From Siphonodentalium dalli (lineage: Eukaryota; Mollusca; Scaphopoda; Gadilida; Siphonodentaliidae), in assembly GCA_032622095.1 (NCBI GenBank), contig CP136066.1, forward strand, positions 64,636,609 through 64,700,608: DNA of 64,000 bases, read 5' to 3'. Below, in pieces: positions 35,816 to 46,959 of this stretch. A model generated the notes under the pieces. The model made no database searches. It saw only the letters and a program-made list of their open reading frames with translations, and was not told the origin of the DNA. Each line of letters opens with the position of its first letter. The first letter of the stretch is position 1. Position numbers and translations under genes: made by a program.

Positions 35816-36604
35816 GTATATCCGTTGTAGGGAGCGGAGCTTCATCTTAAGTCTGTTCCGAACTTGTCCATAAATCCTTTATGTATCATATATTTAACAT
35901 GTCACATTAAGATGTGAATAGTTTGATATTATTCTGTTTGTTTGAAATCAGTCAACCAGTTTAATATGTTATACAACTTAGTACCAATCGATCCTTTAAA
36001 ATTCGATGCACAACAATAGGTGCGCGGTATAACCCATCCTCAAACGTACCCCGAATACAAAATAATGCCCATTGTCCAGAAATACAAAGAAAATGTCAGC
36101 GTGATGCTGTCACTGTTAATTCATTGCATAGTATACCATATCATATCTTTACATAGTGAAAAACATCGACATGTCTGTCGAGCAATAGATTTTCATGACT
36201 TAACCTTAATGTGACCTTTCAATGTTTTTTCAGAATTGACAACCTACCAGGTTATACCCGGTTAGAATGTATAGGTCATCATCTTTCTTAGCTCTACCCA
36301 TAATGGTTAGCGAACTCATTTTGATGACCTATAATTGGTATGGCTCTCTGACTATCAGTATGAAGTTATGTAATAATGCAGCAATCAAACATGATTAAAG
36401 GTGTATCAGTATACATGTGTACTCAATATGAAACTGACAGCCAGTGAACAGTGGATATATCTCAATCATTGGCAAATAAGTGTTATAAGTGAAATGATTG
36501 ACAATGATCCGTCCTAATTATATAACAATTCATTATACTAATTATTAATCGTACACTATAGAATAATGTAAGCCTTAAACAAGCAGGCTGATATATAAGA
36601 AATG
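35816..36604. other. Non-genic
   Basis: AT-rich; no supported gene. Motif TAGGTCATCA / TGATGACCTATA near 36270 and 36330 forms a loose inverted pair. Confidence 0.4.
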
Positions 36605-36743
36605 AACGGCGGTTTCAATGCGGTCATGGGGTTTTGACCGCGAGAACAAATCAGCAAACTGCATGAACCCCGAAGGGGTTCATGCGGAGTTTCCTGATTT
36701 TTTTAACGCGGTCAAAACGCATGACCACGTTGAATCCGCCGTT
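36605..36743. mobile_element. 139-bp foldback element
   Basis: Near-perfect hairpin: the left arm starts AACGGCGGTTTCAATGCGGT and the right arm ends with its complement. The centre is TGAACCCCGAAGGGGTTCA. GC-rich compared with its surroundings. No obvious target duplication. Foldback MITE or cruciform-forming sequence. Confidence 0.7.
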
Positions 36744-38414
36744 TATTATTTATATTTATATACTTAAATTCATTATGAACTAGGATTGTATGTCTTTCCC
36801 ACTATTTATTCATCTATTTAAACTAACGCATGGAGTTCAGTTCAGACAGTTCGAATCCTTGTTTTTTGGATAACCAAACATTTTGAGAATCCGTTCATGG
36901 AGAACGGAAGAAATGCAATTTCACAGTAAAGTATACACATATGACAAAATGTCTTGTTTAGCTTGTAACTAATGTAGACGTGTTGATTTCAAGAATGATT
37001 AATATCTGAAAATAACAATTAAGTTTCGGCTGCGGATAAGAAATCGACAACACGCCGTTCTATCATAATATTATATTTGTGAAGTTCGGGGGAATATTTG
37101 TAGCGGCAAGGAAAATGATAAAACTCTATTGAGTAGCGCGTTTTTTTTTTAACATCAACGCTCAGTAACACCGAGCAACAACACTGATTGTAGACCGAAA
37201 TTCTTGCCAAATCCGGACCTACTAGATACTCAAGCAGTCGGTAATTTCCGACAATCCCCGGTGATTTCCGGGACCAATGTGTTCATAAACCTATGAACGA
37301 CACTGGAAGTGACGTCACGTTACGTTCATAGGTTTATGAACGCATTGAATAAGGGGTGTGTCCACCGTAACGCTATGGGGAAATCGGAAGAGATATCAGG
37401 TGTATGTAAATATATACTTATGAATCGTACGTAATAGAACAACCACTCATGATGTGCCTCAAATTTGCCTTTTTTCGGCAACATAACGCTGAGAATAATT
37501 TATGTAACATCATGCAGTGGTCACGATGGAGACGACATGCCAAATTGACAAGACGTGTCGTGGATTGTAAAATCTTGTCTGGATTATCGTCATGACTTCT
37601 TCAGTTTTCGTTTTCGTTAATCTTGTCGAAATTGGTCTAAATGAAATTAATAGACTTAAATCACATGTGAAGTTTCATTTTTATCGCGATGCTTCATTTC
37701 CAATTCCGCGTTTTTTGCAATCTCCACACGGTTGCTAACCGGAAGTCACGTGACAATTTCTCCACTTGAAAATCTTGAAAATCACTGATGGATATGGACA
37801 AAATTATATGACGTCATTCACATGCCTTAGGTATAAGCACCATTGGTGGTTGCTATTACGTTGAATGAGTTTGAACAGCAGGCCGTTTATCCACACTGGA
37901 TCAAATGTCTTCCATACATCCAAGAAATACGCAAATAATTTGCTATGGTTCTGTGATGTATATGAGACACATTCTTGCACCAACTAGGACGTTGCCATGC
38001 AACTAATATTCTAGCATGATGATATGCTATGACTTCGGATAACTTTCAACAATATATAAAGTCTGTATATTACACATAGTATACCTGCATAATTTTGATC
38101 CTGTCGCACAGTTAATATTCATGTAGTGAGCAATGCTAATTGTTTTATGAATAGAAAATGGTGCTATTATCTGAGTCCAAGACGATCCAACGGTCTTAGA
38201 ACGGAGCGTTCGGCGAAATCCGAGGTATGAGGTAACATTTCCCTCATATCAATTTATCACTCTTAAAAAAAGATAATCTTTTTTTCAAACACAACGGTTA
38301 GTACATGTATTAATAAGAAGGGGGTTGCATGAAAAATAAGGTATACGAAGGGTTAACTCACATACGATGTTGTAAATATGCAGTCGTATGTCATCGAACC
38401 ACGCGGAGCAAATG
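36744..38414. other. Non-genic stretch with a palindrome and promoter-like motifs
   Basis: Inverted repeat GTTCATAAACCTATGAACG / CGTTCATAGGTTTATGAAC at about 37281-37341 with TGACGTCA between the arms. At about 37738-37752, CCGGAAGTCACGTGAC combines an ETS-type site with a CACGTG E-box, a pairing common in animal promoters. No coding exon could be tied to it. Confidence 0.35.
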
Positions 38415-38635
38415 CCTTACGCCTTGTCACCGAGTCGCGGCTATTTGATACATCCAGCCCCATTCCGTGTTTAGTGCTACAGCTCAAAGTTCCGTTGTAG
38501 TATTCCATATATGGAATTCATGAATATTCAAAATATATGGAGTATAATGAATGCTTCTCCAGAACTTTGACCTGTAGCACTAACAGACGGAACGGGGCTG
38601 GATGGACGGTCGCGATATGGCAGTGACAAGGCATA
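38415..38635. mobile_element. Foldback MITE, CATCCAGCCCC family, copy 1
   Basis: The left half (CCTTGTCAC...CATCCAGCCCCATTCCG...GTGCTACAG) is mirrored by the right half (CTGTAGCACTAA...CGGAACGGGGCTGGATGG...GTGACAAGG). The centre has a secondary palindrome around CCATATATGGAATTCATGAA. Other copies: 44455, 48665 and 58305. Confidence 0.65.
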
Positions 38636-39466
38636 TTGTACACGAAGCCATTTTTCGTGCAGTTGTTATGCTGTGCAGGTTCGGTGCTGATAACACTATT
38701 GAGTCGTTGAAGAATTTCAATTACGTTTATCTAACAAAAACCTGAATTCCAGCTGGATGTAGATCAATTTGCTGACACTAAGTATAACCAAATAGCCCAA
38801 ACACGCCTATATCCTGGAACATAAATATCGAGCTTCTTGAATGTAGATCTTATGAAGTCGGCTGCACATATATAATGAAACATACATAGGGTTTCCATCT
38901 GTAGCTGCACAATCTACTAAACATCTACTGAAATAACGTCGATATTCTAACGTAATAGTCTGTGTGTCGGATTCTGAACATTGCCTATACTAGTTATACT
39001 AAATAAACTTGACACCATATAAATAGCCAAAAGTATTATCTTATCTGACTCACTTATTTGCACCTTAATTAAATGATGTACACACATTTTATCACTATGT
39101 ACTGTGAGGCTTATAACATCTATGGAATATACTACATATACCGAAATTCCCGAAAAGAACATATATATTTTTACGACAATTTAGACACTAATATTATTGA
39201 AAAACAACAAACTAACTTAAGGCAAAAATATATAAAAAAATGATGTATAAAATTTAATGCTAAACAATTCAACACAGTTACTACTGACCCCCTAAATAGT
39301 CACGGGGTCTGTGCTTGGTTGGCTAAGAACTCAGTTAGTAAACCGTGCTGATGCATTGGTCGGTGATTGCCGGTATACCTGCTACCAACGAACGACCATG
39401 ATCGTAAGTATTTTGCAAATTTTGTTACACATAAATGCGTATCTTTAAGCAGGTCTTTAGACTCAG
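38636..39466. other. Non-genic
   Basis: AT-rich downstream flank of receptor E; nothing recognised. Confidence 0.4.
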
Positions 39467-39574
39467 CTAGACTGTAGCTATATGTTGTGTCATGTATATC
39501 CGCGGTTTGCACGTTCCATTCACCGAACTACTACATGCATATCTGTCCGAACGTTTCCGCAAGACACTTCGTCG

Positions 39575-40576
39575 TTAGCAGGCCGTCATCTCAATGAGTT
39601 CCTTTCTGAATTTCGACCCAGTTAAACAGTAAAGATAGAAGTTAGAGGCGTTGTTGCATGTGACCAGGACATTCGATATCGGTCTTGCTAACTTCATGCT
39701 TGAATTATTATAAAATGTTATGTTAAAACCGAACTGAATGACATTGGTTATGGTTACAGGCAATGTCCACACAAGGTACATTATGCTAAGAGTCAGCAAT
39801 AACTTAGTGAGCTCTCGAGATCCCTGCCTTACTACTGTTGTTGTCATATTATTCGAAAATACATGCAGATTCTTCCTAGTGCGACGAGCCTCCAGAATGA
39901 TAACAGAATTTCCCACCACGATGAGTAGGAAAGGAATAAGAGAAAATGTTGCCATGTCAATCCAGATCCAGTAATTTTCGTGGAAGTATCTGTAATCTGT
40001 AGATTGGTGTGGTCTACATATATATGTGTCCATCAACCGAAATCCATATAACACGTGAGAATTCAGTATGACGAGACAGATTCCAATTACCACCAGCGTT
40101 GTTGCTGCACTCTTCTTGGTATATTTCCTTGAATAGGGAAACCGAATGGAGATGGCTCTCTCCGTAGTTATTGCCACGAGTGTCCATCCTGAATAATCAG
40201 TGAGAAAAGGCACCATGAAATGGTGTGTTTTACAAACGATGTTTGAACTCTCCCGAATGTCAACGTCGAAGACAGCAAGTGTCCAGTCTCGAGAGACCAC
40301 GACTATGAGTGATAACGAGTCCACTATTGCTAGAGTGATCAAATACACTGGCATTGTTCCGCTTCTCATCTTTTTCCGACTAAATACAATAGTCGAGAGA
40401 ATGTTTCCCGGAAGTCCAACTATTAAAATTATAGGCGGGAATACTATCGATATCCATTTTCCAGCCTTCTCCACAGCCGAAATATCCGTTGGTGTGGAAA
40501 TATTACCAATAACATCCATTTGCGCAGCAGATAAAATACCTGTCATACTACCATTGCATGTCGAAATGTTCTCCAT
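39575..40576 (-). CDS. Class A GPCR (receptor E), truncated C-terminal tail
   Basis: 333 residues from the ATG aligned with the paralogues (MENISTCNGSMTG...). An in-frame ATG 16 codons upstream (40624) would add MTTFGSLHKKQIYARN. The protein has all seven helices, the G-N of helix 1, LAIVD in helix 2, the E-R-A motif, SLIP in helix 5, WTLP in helix 6 and N-F-Y-L-Y in helix 7. It is close to receptor D over most of its length. It stops at MTAC-TAA, where receptor D continues TGT TGC CGA. Past the TAA the frame stays open for 34 codons (RRSVLRKRSD... to a TAG at 39467), clearly homologous to the D tail, so the stop is recent. The receptor core is complete and may still signal. Confidence 0.85.
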   Translation of the reverse strand: MENISTCNGSMTGILSAAQMDVIGNISTPTDISAVEKAGKWISIVFPPIILIVGLPGNILSTIVFSRKKMRSGTMPVYLITLAIVDSLSLIVVVSRDWTLAVFDVDIRESSNIVCKTHHFMVPFLTDYSGWTLVAITTERAISIRFPYSRKYTKKSAATTLVVIGICLVILNSHVLYGFRLMDTYICRPHQSTDYRYFHENYWIWIDMATFSLIPFLLIVVGNSVIILEARRTRKNLHVFSNNMTTTVVRQGSRELTKLLLTLSIMYLVWTLPVTITNVIQFGFNITFYNNSSMKLARPISNVLVTCNNASNFYLYCLTGSKFRKELIEMTAC

Positions 40577-40710
40577 ATTCCGAGCGTATATCTGTTTCTT
40601 ATGTAGCGAACCGAATGTTGTCATATAAACGTCTAAAACATTATAGCCTTCGATGCCACTTGCTCAACCGACTCCAGTTTGCACGCAGCAACGTTTTGTT
40701 CAAAAGAAAT
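40577..40710 (-). promoter_or_regulatory. 5' flank of receptor E with upstream ATG joined in frame
   Basis: AACGTTGCTGC, an ACTGGAGTC block and GTTTATATGACAACATTCGG match the 5' flanks of receptors D and A. Here one C of ATGACCAAC is missing and two bases of TACATATAAG are gone. The upstream ATG therefore reads straight into the receptor frame instead of forming a short overlapping uORF. Confidence 0.4.
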
Positions 40711-40924
40711 TTTGATTGACATGCTATCAATGTTAAATTTCACATTGCAGCTAAACTATATATTCACACTGCCTGCTGTTCTCGATCCAGTGTGACTGTT
40801 TTCACGCGCCATTAACTTCGAACCAAAACAATTCAATCTGTCAAACGTAGAATGGTAGACCGAAATGACAATAATTTCCTATCGAGCGACGTCTATCTGT
40901 ATGAAAGAGATGTAACTCTACGCC

Positions 40925-41174
40925 AAGCCTTGAAATGGTGTGTCTGTCATTTGCAGAATGAGGTTCTCAGAGTGTGAATTTAGTGACGCTACCCCGCATA
41001 GCGGGTTAGCATCACCAAATTCACCCTCTGGGAACCTCATTCTGCTGAGATGTAAGCAGAATGAGGTCACCAGAGGGTGAATTTGGTGATGCTAGCCCGC
41101 TATGCGTGGTAGCATTAGTAAATTCAGCCTCTGGGGACCTCATTCTGCAAATGACAGACACTATTTCAAGGCTT
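40925..41174. mobile_element. 250-bp double-hairpin foldback element
   Basis: Outer arms AAGCCTTGAAAT...GTCTGTCATTTGCAGAATGA and their complement close the element. Inside lie two successive hairpins, each built from GAATGAGG...GGGTGAATTTGGTGATGCTA-type arms. Each hairpin folds on itself, and the two halves also pair with each other. Likely a foldback MITE. Confidence 0.65.
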
Positions 41175-41512
41175 GCTCTACGCTGAATAAGATATCTCTC
41201 CTGAGTATTTTTTAATCGATAGTTTCAAATAAAGATACGATGGTAGGTTACAATACACCAAATGATTTTTGACAGGTTTTGAGGGACTAATTTGTAATTA
41301 TCTGGATAAATATTTAGCAACAAAATGTATTTCCTAATATCTATAATTTAAATCGTATCATCCTGTTAACATAGAACGAACATGATCACAGTTGTCCTGA
41401 GAAAATTAGATATGCTCCACACTCTGTAATGGTCCAATTATTGCAGATCGATTTATTTGAGAATTGATTTGAAAATACTCCAGATGGGAGCTATCACACT
41501 TGAACATTTTTT

Positions 41513-42090
41513 TTACGAAAAACATGGCCACCGGCAGCCATCTTGGATTTTACTCTTGACATGACTAATAATTTGACGCACCATACAAGGCACATCTGTC
41601 ATCTGGTCATCACCAAACTTCATATGACGTTCGGGGTGACCTTAATTTGACATATTTCGTTGAAAAACGTGGCCGCCAGCAGCCATCTTGAATTTTACTC
41701 TTTGTATGGCTAAATCCTTTGGCGCATTCTGCAGACCACACCACTCATCCGATCACCACATATCGTTACGTGGATCTTCGGGTGACCTCTAGTCTACTTT
41801 CCTTCTTTATCATTCTATTCATTGCTCAGCAAAACAAAATTCTTTGGCACAACCTACAGATCACATTCCTCATCAGATCGTCACCAAACTCCATATGGAT
41901 CGTTTAGGTGATCACAAGACGTGAGGCATCAACATTTTTCAGAATTTCGATGAAAAATGTGGCTTCCGCTTTGCATGACTAAATCCTTTGGGACACCATA
42001 CAGGCCACATCACTCACCCGTCCGTCACCAAACTTAATATTGATCTTCGGGGTGACCACTCGAAGTTGAGCTACATTTTCAATGACACCT
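41513..42090. repeat. Degenerate tandem repeat, ~130-150-bp unit
   Basis: Landmarks GAAAAACGTGGCCGCCAGCA / CAGCCATCTTGAATTTTACTC, ATGGCTAAATCCTTTGGCGC, CATCACCAAACT and TTCGGGGTGACC recur about four times in order. Related GGCGGCCATTTTGAA phrases lie at 61340. No coding signal. Confidence 0.55.
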
Positions 42091-42376
42091 TCATTTTCTT
42101 CTCAAAGGTATAATCTCATAAACTGAAACCTGGATAGTAGTCGATTTATTTGAGGAACTTGTACCTATACATCAATGCAGTAATCCGCTCAGATACATTA
42201 ACAATGGGATCGTTAAAACACATGTTATGTGGACATATGTTCAGAAGTTTGCGGTCATAATTGAACCATCGTGAGATAAGGAACAATGAATGGCACATAT
42301 TTCAATTATTGTGAGTCCGTTACAAGCTTCAGTTTAATTACAACATTGAGAGCATGTCCATATGCAAACTCTGTTG

Positions 42377-42654
42377 TCATTGGAGTCTGCGCGGCATGGT
42401 TGAAGGGCATCGACCGATACATGGCATGCGTTATGTGTTTATATAACCAACATTCAGTCAGCTATGTAAGAACACCACTATAAGAAAGTCCATTGGAAGC
42501 AACTGGCGGAATCACAATCTCTTCTGAATAAATCGTTGCTATTCTTGCCAATTGGAGTCTGCGTTAGTTGAGTGGAATCGAACGTTACAATGCATTTTTG
42601 TTTGTATGACCAACATTCGGATCTCTGAGATAAGAACATATATACTCTCCGAAT
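42377..42654 (+). promoter_or_regulatory. Duplicated 5' flank of receptor A
   Basis: A ~170-bp block is present twice: TTGGAGTCTGCG...TCGACCGATACATGGCATGCG...CCAACATTCAG (42377-42470) and TTGGAGTCTGCG...ATCGAACGTTACAATGCAT...CCAACATTCGG (42549-42620). The broken copies upstream of 46960 and 51170 carry both blocks too. TTTATATAACC near 42441 resembles a TATA element. CTGAATAAATCGTTGCTA at 42521 matches the flank of receptor D. Confidence 0.4.
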
Positions 42655-42662
42655 ATGGATAA
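42606..42662 (+). promoter_or_regulatory. Upstream ORF overlapping the receptor A start codon
   Basis: The ATG at 42606 opens an 18-codon frame ending TAT-GGA-TAA at 42662, overlapping the receptor ATG (42655) by 8 bases in another frame. It corresponds to the uORF of receptor D (32682-32735). Role inferred from position only. Confidence 0.4.
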
Positions 42663-43713
42663 CATTTCAACGCGTATCGCTAATATGACAGGTATTATAT
42701 CTACCACGGAAATGTATGTTCTTGGTAATAATACCGAATCAACTCATAGTTCGGCTGTAGACACAGTTGGAAAATGGATATGGACAATATTCGCTCCTAT
42801 TGTCTTAATAGTTGGACTTACGGGAAACGTTATCTCGACAATTGTGTTTAGTCGGAAAAAGATGAGAAACGGAACATTGCCAGTTTATTTGATCACTCTA
42901 GCAATAGTGGACTCGTTATCACTCATGGTCATGATCTCTCGCGACTGGACACTGTATGCCTTCGATTTTGACATTCTGGAGATTTCAGACATCGTTTGTA
43001 AATCACACCTTTTTATGGTGTTTTTTCTTACTGATTATTCAGGATGGACACTCGTGGCAATCACTACGGAGAGAGCCATCTCCATTCGATTTCCACATTC
43101 AAGGAAATATACCAAGAAGAGTGCAACAACAACAGTGGTTGTAATTGGAATCTGTCTCATAATACTGAATTCTCACGCGATATATGGATTTCGGTTATTG
43201 GCCAGAGGTAACTGCATGCCGCACATATCTACATCAGATTACAGATACTTCATCGACAATTACTGGGTCTGGATTAACATGGCAGCATTTTCTCTTATTC
43301 CTTTCCTACTCATTGTGGTCGGAAATTCTGTTATCATTATGGAAACTCGCCGCACCAGGAAGAATTTGAATGCTTTTGCGAATACTACAACAACAGTAGT
43401 AAGGCAGGGATCTCGAGAGCCCACTAAGATATTGCTGACTCTTAGCATAACGTACCTTTTGTGGACCCTGCCTGTAACCATAACCAATGTCTTTTGGTAC
43501 GGTTTGCACATCAATTCTGACGCCATTAAAACAGCAAGACCAATATCACGTTTTTTGACCACTGGTAACAACGCCTCTAACTTCTTTCTTTACTGTTTAT
43601 CTGGCACGAAATTCAGAAATGAACTAATTGAGATGACGGCCTGCTGCCGACGAAGTGTGTTACGCAAACATTCGAACATATATACATGTAGCTATTCGGT
43701 CAACAGAACGTGA
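42655..43713 (+). CDS. Class A GPCR (receptor A)
   Basis: Single-exon 352-residue receptor. N-terminal sequons NIS, NMT and NNT. Helix 1 ~41-66 (G-N58); helix 2 D86; disulfide candidates Cys115 and Cys187; E139-R140-A; helix 4 without Trp; Pro216 in helix 5; WTLP273 in helix 6; N309-F-F-L-Y313 in helix 7; Cys330-Cys331 after helix 8. One oddity is SREPTK at the base of helix 6, where D and E have E-L-T. The tail stops at VNRT-TGA; the damaged paralogue at 51170 reads TGC there and continues to TQSTV. A therefore lacks the possible PDZ-binding end. From codon ~68 on, the gene was duplicated into the chimeric copy at 46960-47923. Confidence 0.9.
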   Translation: MDNISTRIANMTGIISTTEMYVLGNNTESTHSSAVDTVGKWIWTIFAPIVLIVGLTGNVISTIVFSRKKMRNGTLPVYLITLAIVDSLSLMVMISRDWTLYAFDFDILEISDIVCKSHLFMVFFLTDYSGWTLVAITTERAISIRFPHSRKYTKKSATTTVVVIGICLIILNSHAIYGFRLLARGNCMPHISTSDYRYFIDNYWVWINMAAFSLIPFLLIVVGNSVIIMETRRTRKNLNAFANTTTTVVRQGSREPTKILLTLSITYLLWTLPVTITNVFWYGLHINSDAIKTARPISRFLTTGNNASNFFLYCLSGTKFRNELIEMTACCRRSVLRKHSNIYTCSYSVNRT

Positions 43714-44454
43714 AAGCTCATCGTGAATACACATGCGATATAATATACAGTGTAAGGTACTGTACAATCAATCCGGCCATTTCTGGAAAGATTTAAAGGA
43801 TGCACGTTCGGATTTAACAGAATTAGTCATAATTTCCAGAGAGAATTGTCAGCTTTACCAAGAATTCGTATGGCACATGAATCACGAACATCCAAAAAGT
43901 ATACATCAGGTTTACGTTGCAAGCGAGTACAACATGGCATTATTGAGAATTCGTTTTTATCATTCGAAAGTATAGCCTCTAACCCTTCATCAATATTGCA
44001 ACATTTAAACACTACTTTTGCGTATAATTGGCCAGGAACGCTTATCTGCAGCTTATGTGAAACTAAAGCGTCGGCGCTCTTTACTACAAACTATCAGTGG
44101 AATTTTGCATACTTAATGGTTTTAGGATTCCCGCGTAAACTATTGACCATCCCAATGACACACAGATCTCGTGGCCATTCAACGGATCAATAGTTTCACG
44201 TACGATAGCCAACATTCGCCTACACGTGTGGATCTGTATATGCCGTTATACGACGAAACACGTCATCAGTGTTGTTGGACTAAGATATCTCTTAATTTAA
44301 GGAGAACTATGGATTTCTGTTACACTTAAGTGGAACGAGTCGACACCAGTTAAGATTTCGATACACATGTTGAGTATTTAGTATATTTACATATCATGGA
44401 CGATTTTCGACAGATGGTTCGCATCTCCGTGGAATATACGAGACCACTGAGTCG

Positions 44455-44690
44455 TTACCAATTGGATCCATCCAGCCCCCATTCCGCGGTTTATGTGCTA
44501 CAGGTGAAAGTTATGGAGTAGCATCCCATATATGGAGTTCTGAATATTCATGAACTCTATATATGGAAGTCATGAAAATTCAAAAGCTAGATCTGTGGAA
44601 TGTTACTCCAGCACTTCACCTGTAACACCGAATGCGCGGAACGGGGCTGGGTGGATCCAATATGGTAGCGACTAAGTGATCTCGCTTATA
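44455..44690. mobile_element. Foldback MITE, CATCCAGCCCC family, copy 2
   Basis: GGATCCATCCAGCCCCCATT ... GTGCTACAGGTGAAAGT is mirrored by ACTTCACCTGTAACAC ... GGAACGGGGCTGGGTGGATCC. GTCGTTACCA and TGGTAGCGAC form the outermost arms. Same family as 38415 and 58305; copied to 48665 by the segmental duplication. Confidence 0.65.
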
Positions 44691-45874
44691 TAATATATTT
44701 TTTCCATATTTCGGTCGTGGACGAATGTATATTGTATATACTCAGAACATTTATCCTTTCTTCGCTATACTTACTTATAACAAGTTCCTTTATAGGAAAC
44801 GTTCAGAAAATTAAACTGAATGTGTTATCTGAACTTGTGTTATTATGAATACTTAGACATTCGGAAAACCATATCTCTTGTTCACTCAAATGGTATGTAG
44901 TGTTGTTGTGATAAAAACTTCAATCCCTTGTTAACGTCCACCCCTGTGATGTACATTTATATTTCACCCACAATTAAAAGGACCAAAAATACTCGCAGTG
45001 CATGGTAAATATGCAAACATATAAAAGTCTGTAAAAACAACGTTTAACGTGCATGGATAACTACATACACTTATATTCATTACGAAATTTCATGTGTTGA
45101 AACCATTGTTATGTAAAATAAACTGTTACAATGATTTGTCAACAAACATCGCTTATCGTGTATATAACAAGTTCAAATATGTTAGTCTGAAACACGATTT
45201 TTAGATTATTTCTCAATGCCTTTATTAGACATTTTCCAATGTTTTCCGTCAAATGTGTGCACTAACTGGTCTTTTATCCGTAATTCCACTGTAACACTAC
45301 TGTTTACACAACAGTGAATTTGACATGCGAAATCTCATTATTGCAGCGTTATTAATAATAAAATAAATAATAATTGTTGTTTTACAGACTTGTATGTTAT
45401 TTCATATGAACGCATTTCGAAAGCCTTGTGTCCCTTTAAACTACATAGACTGTGGGCAAATTATCCATTCTTCAAACTCACTGGTTGAAATTGTTCAGTG
45501 GACAACGTCATAATGGTTGGTATGTTCAGTACCGGGGTGCCATATATATGTACTCGAAAGTGGCCACAAGCAGCCTGCCTTTAGCTCTAAGATCAGTCAC
45601 TACAGTCACACCCATGTAACATGCAGTACTATATACAATGTGCATTTTATTCAGCGGCACTGGTAACCACCTAGGGCAAGGGGTTAACTCCGTAAAAGGC
45701 CATTCTACTGTTCAGTGGCATAAATGCCGAAAAGGCAAAACTTTGGTAAACATAGAGCATTAATGCAATTGTCATGACCGATGACATATTAAGTGAACAA
45801 TTTGGAAGGACCACATACGACTAGACACCAGATTATTAAAACATTCTTTAATCAAGTTATCGCTCATCAGAATC

Positions 45875-46535
45875 AGAATGACATTGGTTATTGTTGTAGA
45901 TAGTCCACGCCATGTATGTAATGCTAAGAGACAACAATATAACTGAGTAAGTTCACGAGTTCCATGCATTGTATACAAGTATGGTTCAATGTATATAAGT
46001 AAGCACATATATGGGAGATATAATTGATATCGTATAAGAATATAGTATTATTATTGTAACAGTTCAATAGTTTATATCTCACAAATGTCGTATATAGTTT
46101 ATATCTGCATAAATTGTTATGCAGATATAAACTGCTGCTGTTCCCATATTATTAGCAAAAACATTCAAATTCTTCCTGGTGCGGCGAGTTTCCAGAATGA
46201 CAACAGAATTTCCTGCCACAATGAGTAGGAAAAGAATAAGAGAAAATTCCGCCATGTTAATCCAGACCCAGTAATTGTCCATGAAGTATCTGTATTCCGA
46301 TGTAGATATGTGTGGCCTGCAGTTACCTCTGGCCAATAACCGAAATCCATATATCGCGTGAGAATTCAGTATTATGAGACAGTTCCAATTACAACCACTG
46401 TTGTTGTTGCACTCTTCTTGGTATATTTCCTTGAATGTGGAAATCGAATGGAGATGACTCTCTCCGTAGTGATTGCCACGAGTGTCCATCCTGAATAATC
46501 AGTAAGAAAAAACACCATAAAAGGTATGTTTTACT
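45875..46535 (-). pseudogene. GPCR fragment (helix 3 to helix 6), first copy
   Basis: The minus strand reads FLTDYSGW-type sequence from about 46535 through helix 5 (MAEFSLILFLLIVAGNSVVI, 46190-46260) and the RRTRKNLNVFANNM loop. A one-base deletion near 46383 (GGAACTG for GGAATCTG) breaks the frame in helix 4. After the loop, about 150 bp of AT-rich DNA with a hairpin (46093-46132) intervenes. A helix-6-like piece (RELTQ..., TTITNV) then follows at 45875-45985. No N-terminus or helix 7. Closest to receptor A in sequence but opposite in strand. Confidence 0.75.
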
Positions 46536-46959
46536 CCCACTTAGACCATTGAACCACCGACACATATGTCCATCTACCCATTGTGATTACCGGCAGTGTA
46601 CGTTAGTGAAACATACAAGTATAGAACTTCCGAACTCTTCGTTGCTCCTGTACATGGTCATCTTCACACTTACCACGGGACATATAACCTTGAAAGCATT
46701 TTTATTAAAACATCAATATGAATACAATGGTGTCACTGAAGTCTGCGATGAATGGTTGAGGGGCATCGACCGATACATGTCGTACGTTGTATGCTTAGGT
46801 GACGAGCATTCAGTCCATAACAATAGAAGAAATTCCATTGGAAGCATTCGTGTGGAATGGAGTCTGCGTTGGTTGAGTGGAATCGAACGTACAATGCATT
46901 TTATGTTTACATGACCGACATTCTGATCTCTAAAGTAAGAACAGATATACTCTCCGAAT

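Noticed and set aside
42286-42483. 65-codon open frame upstream of receptor A
   Set aside because: Falls in the duplicated 5' flank and is not conserved as a frame in the paralogous flanks.
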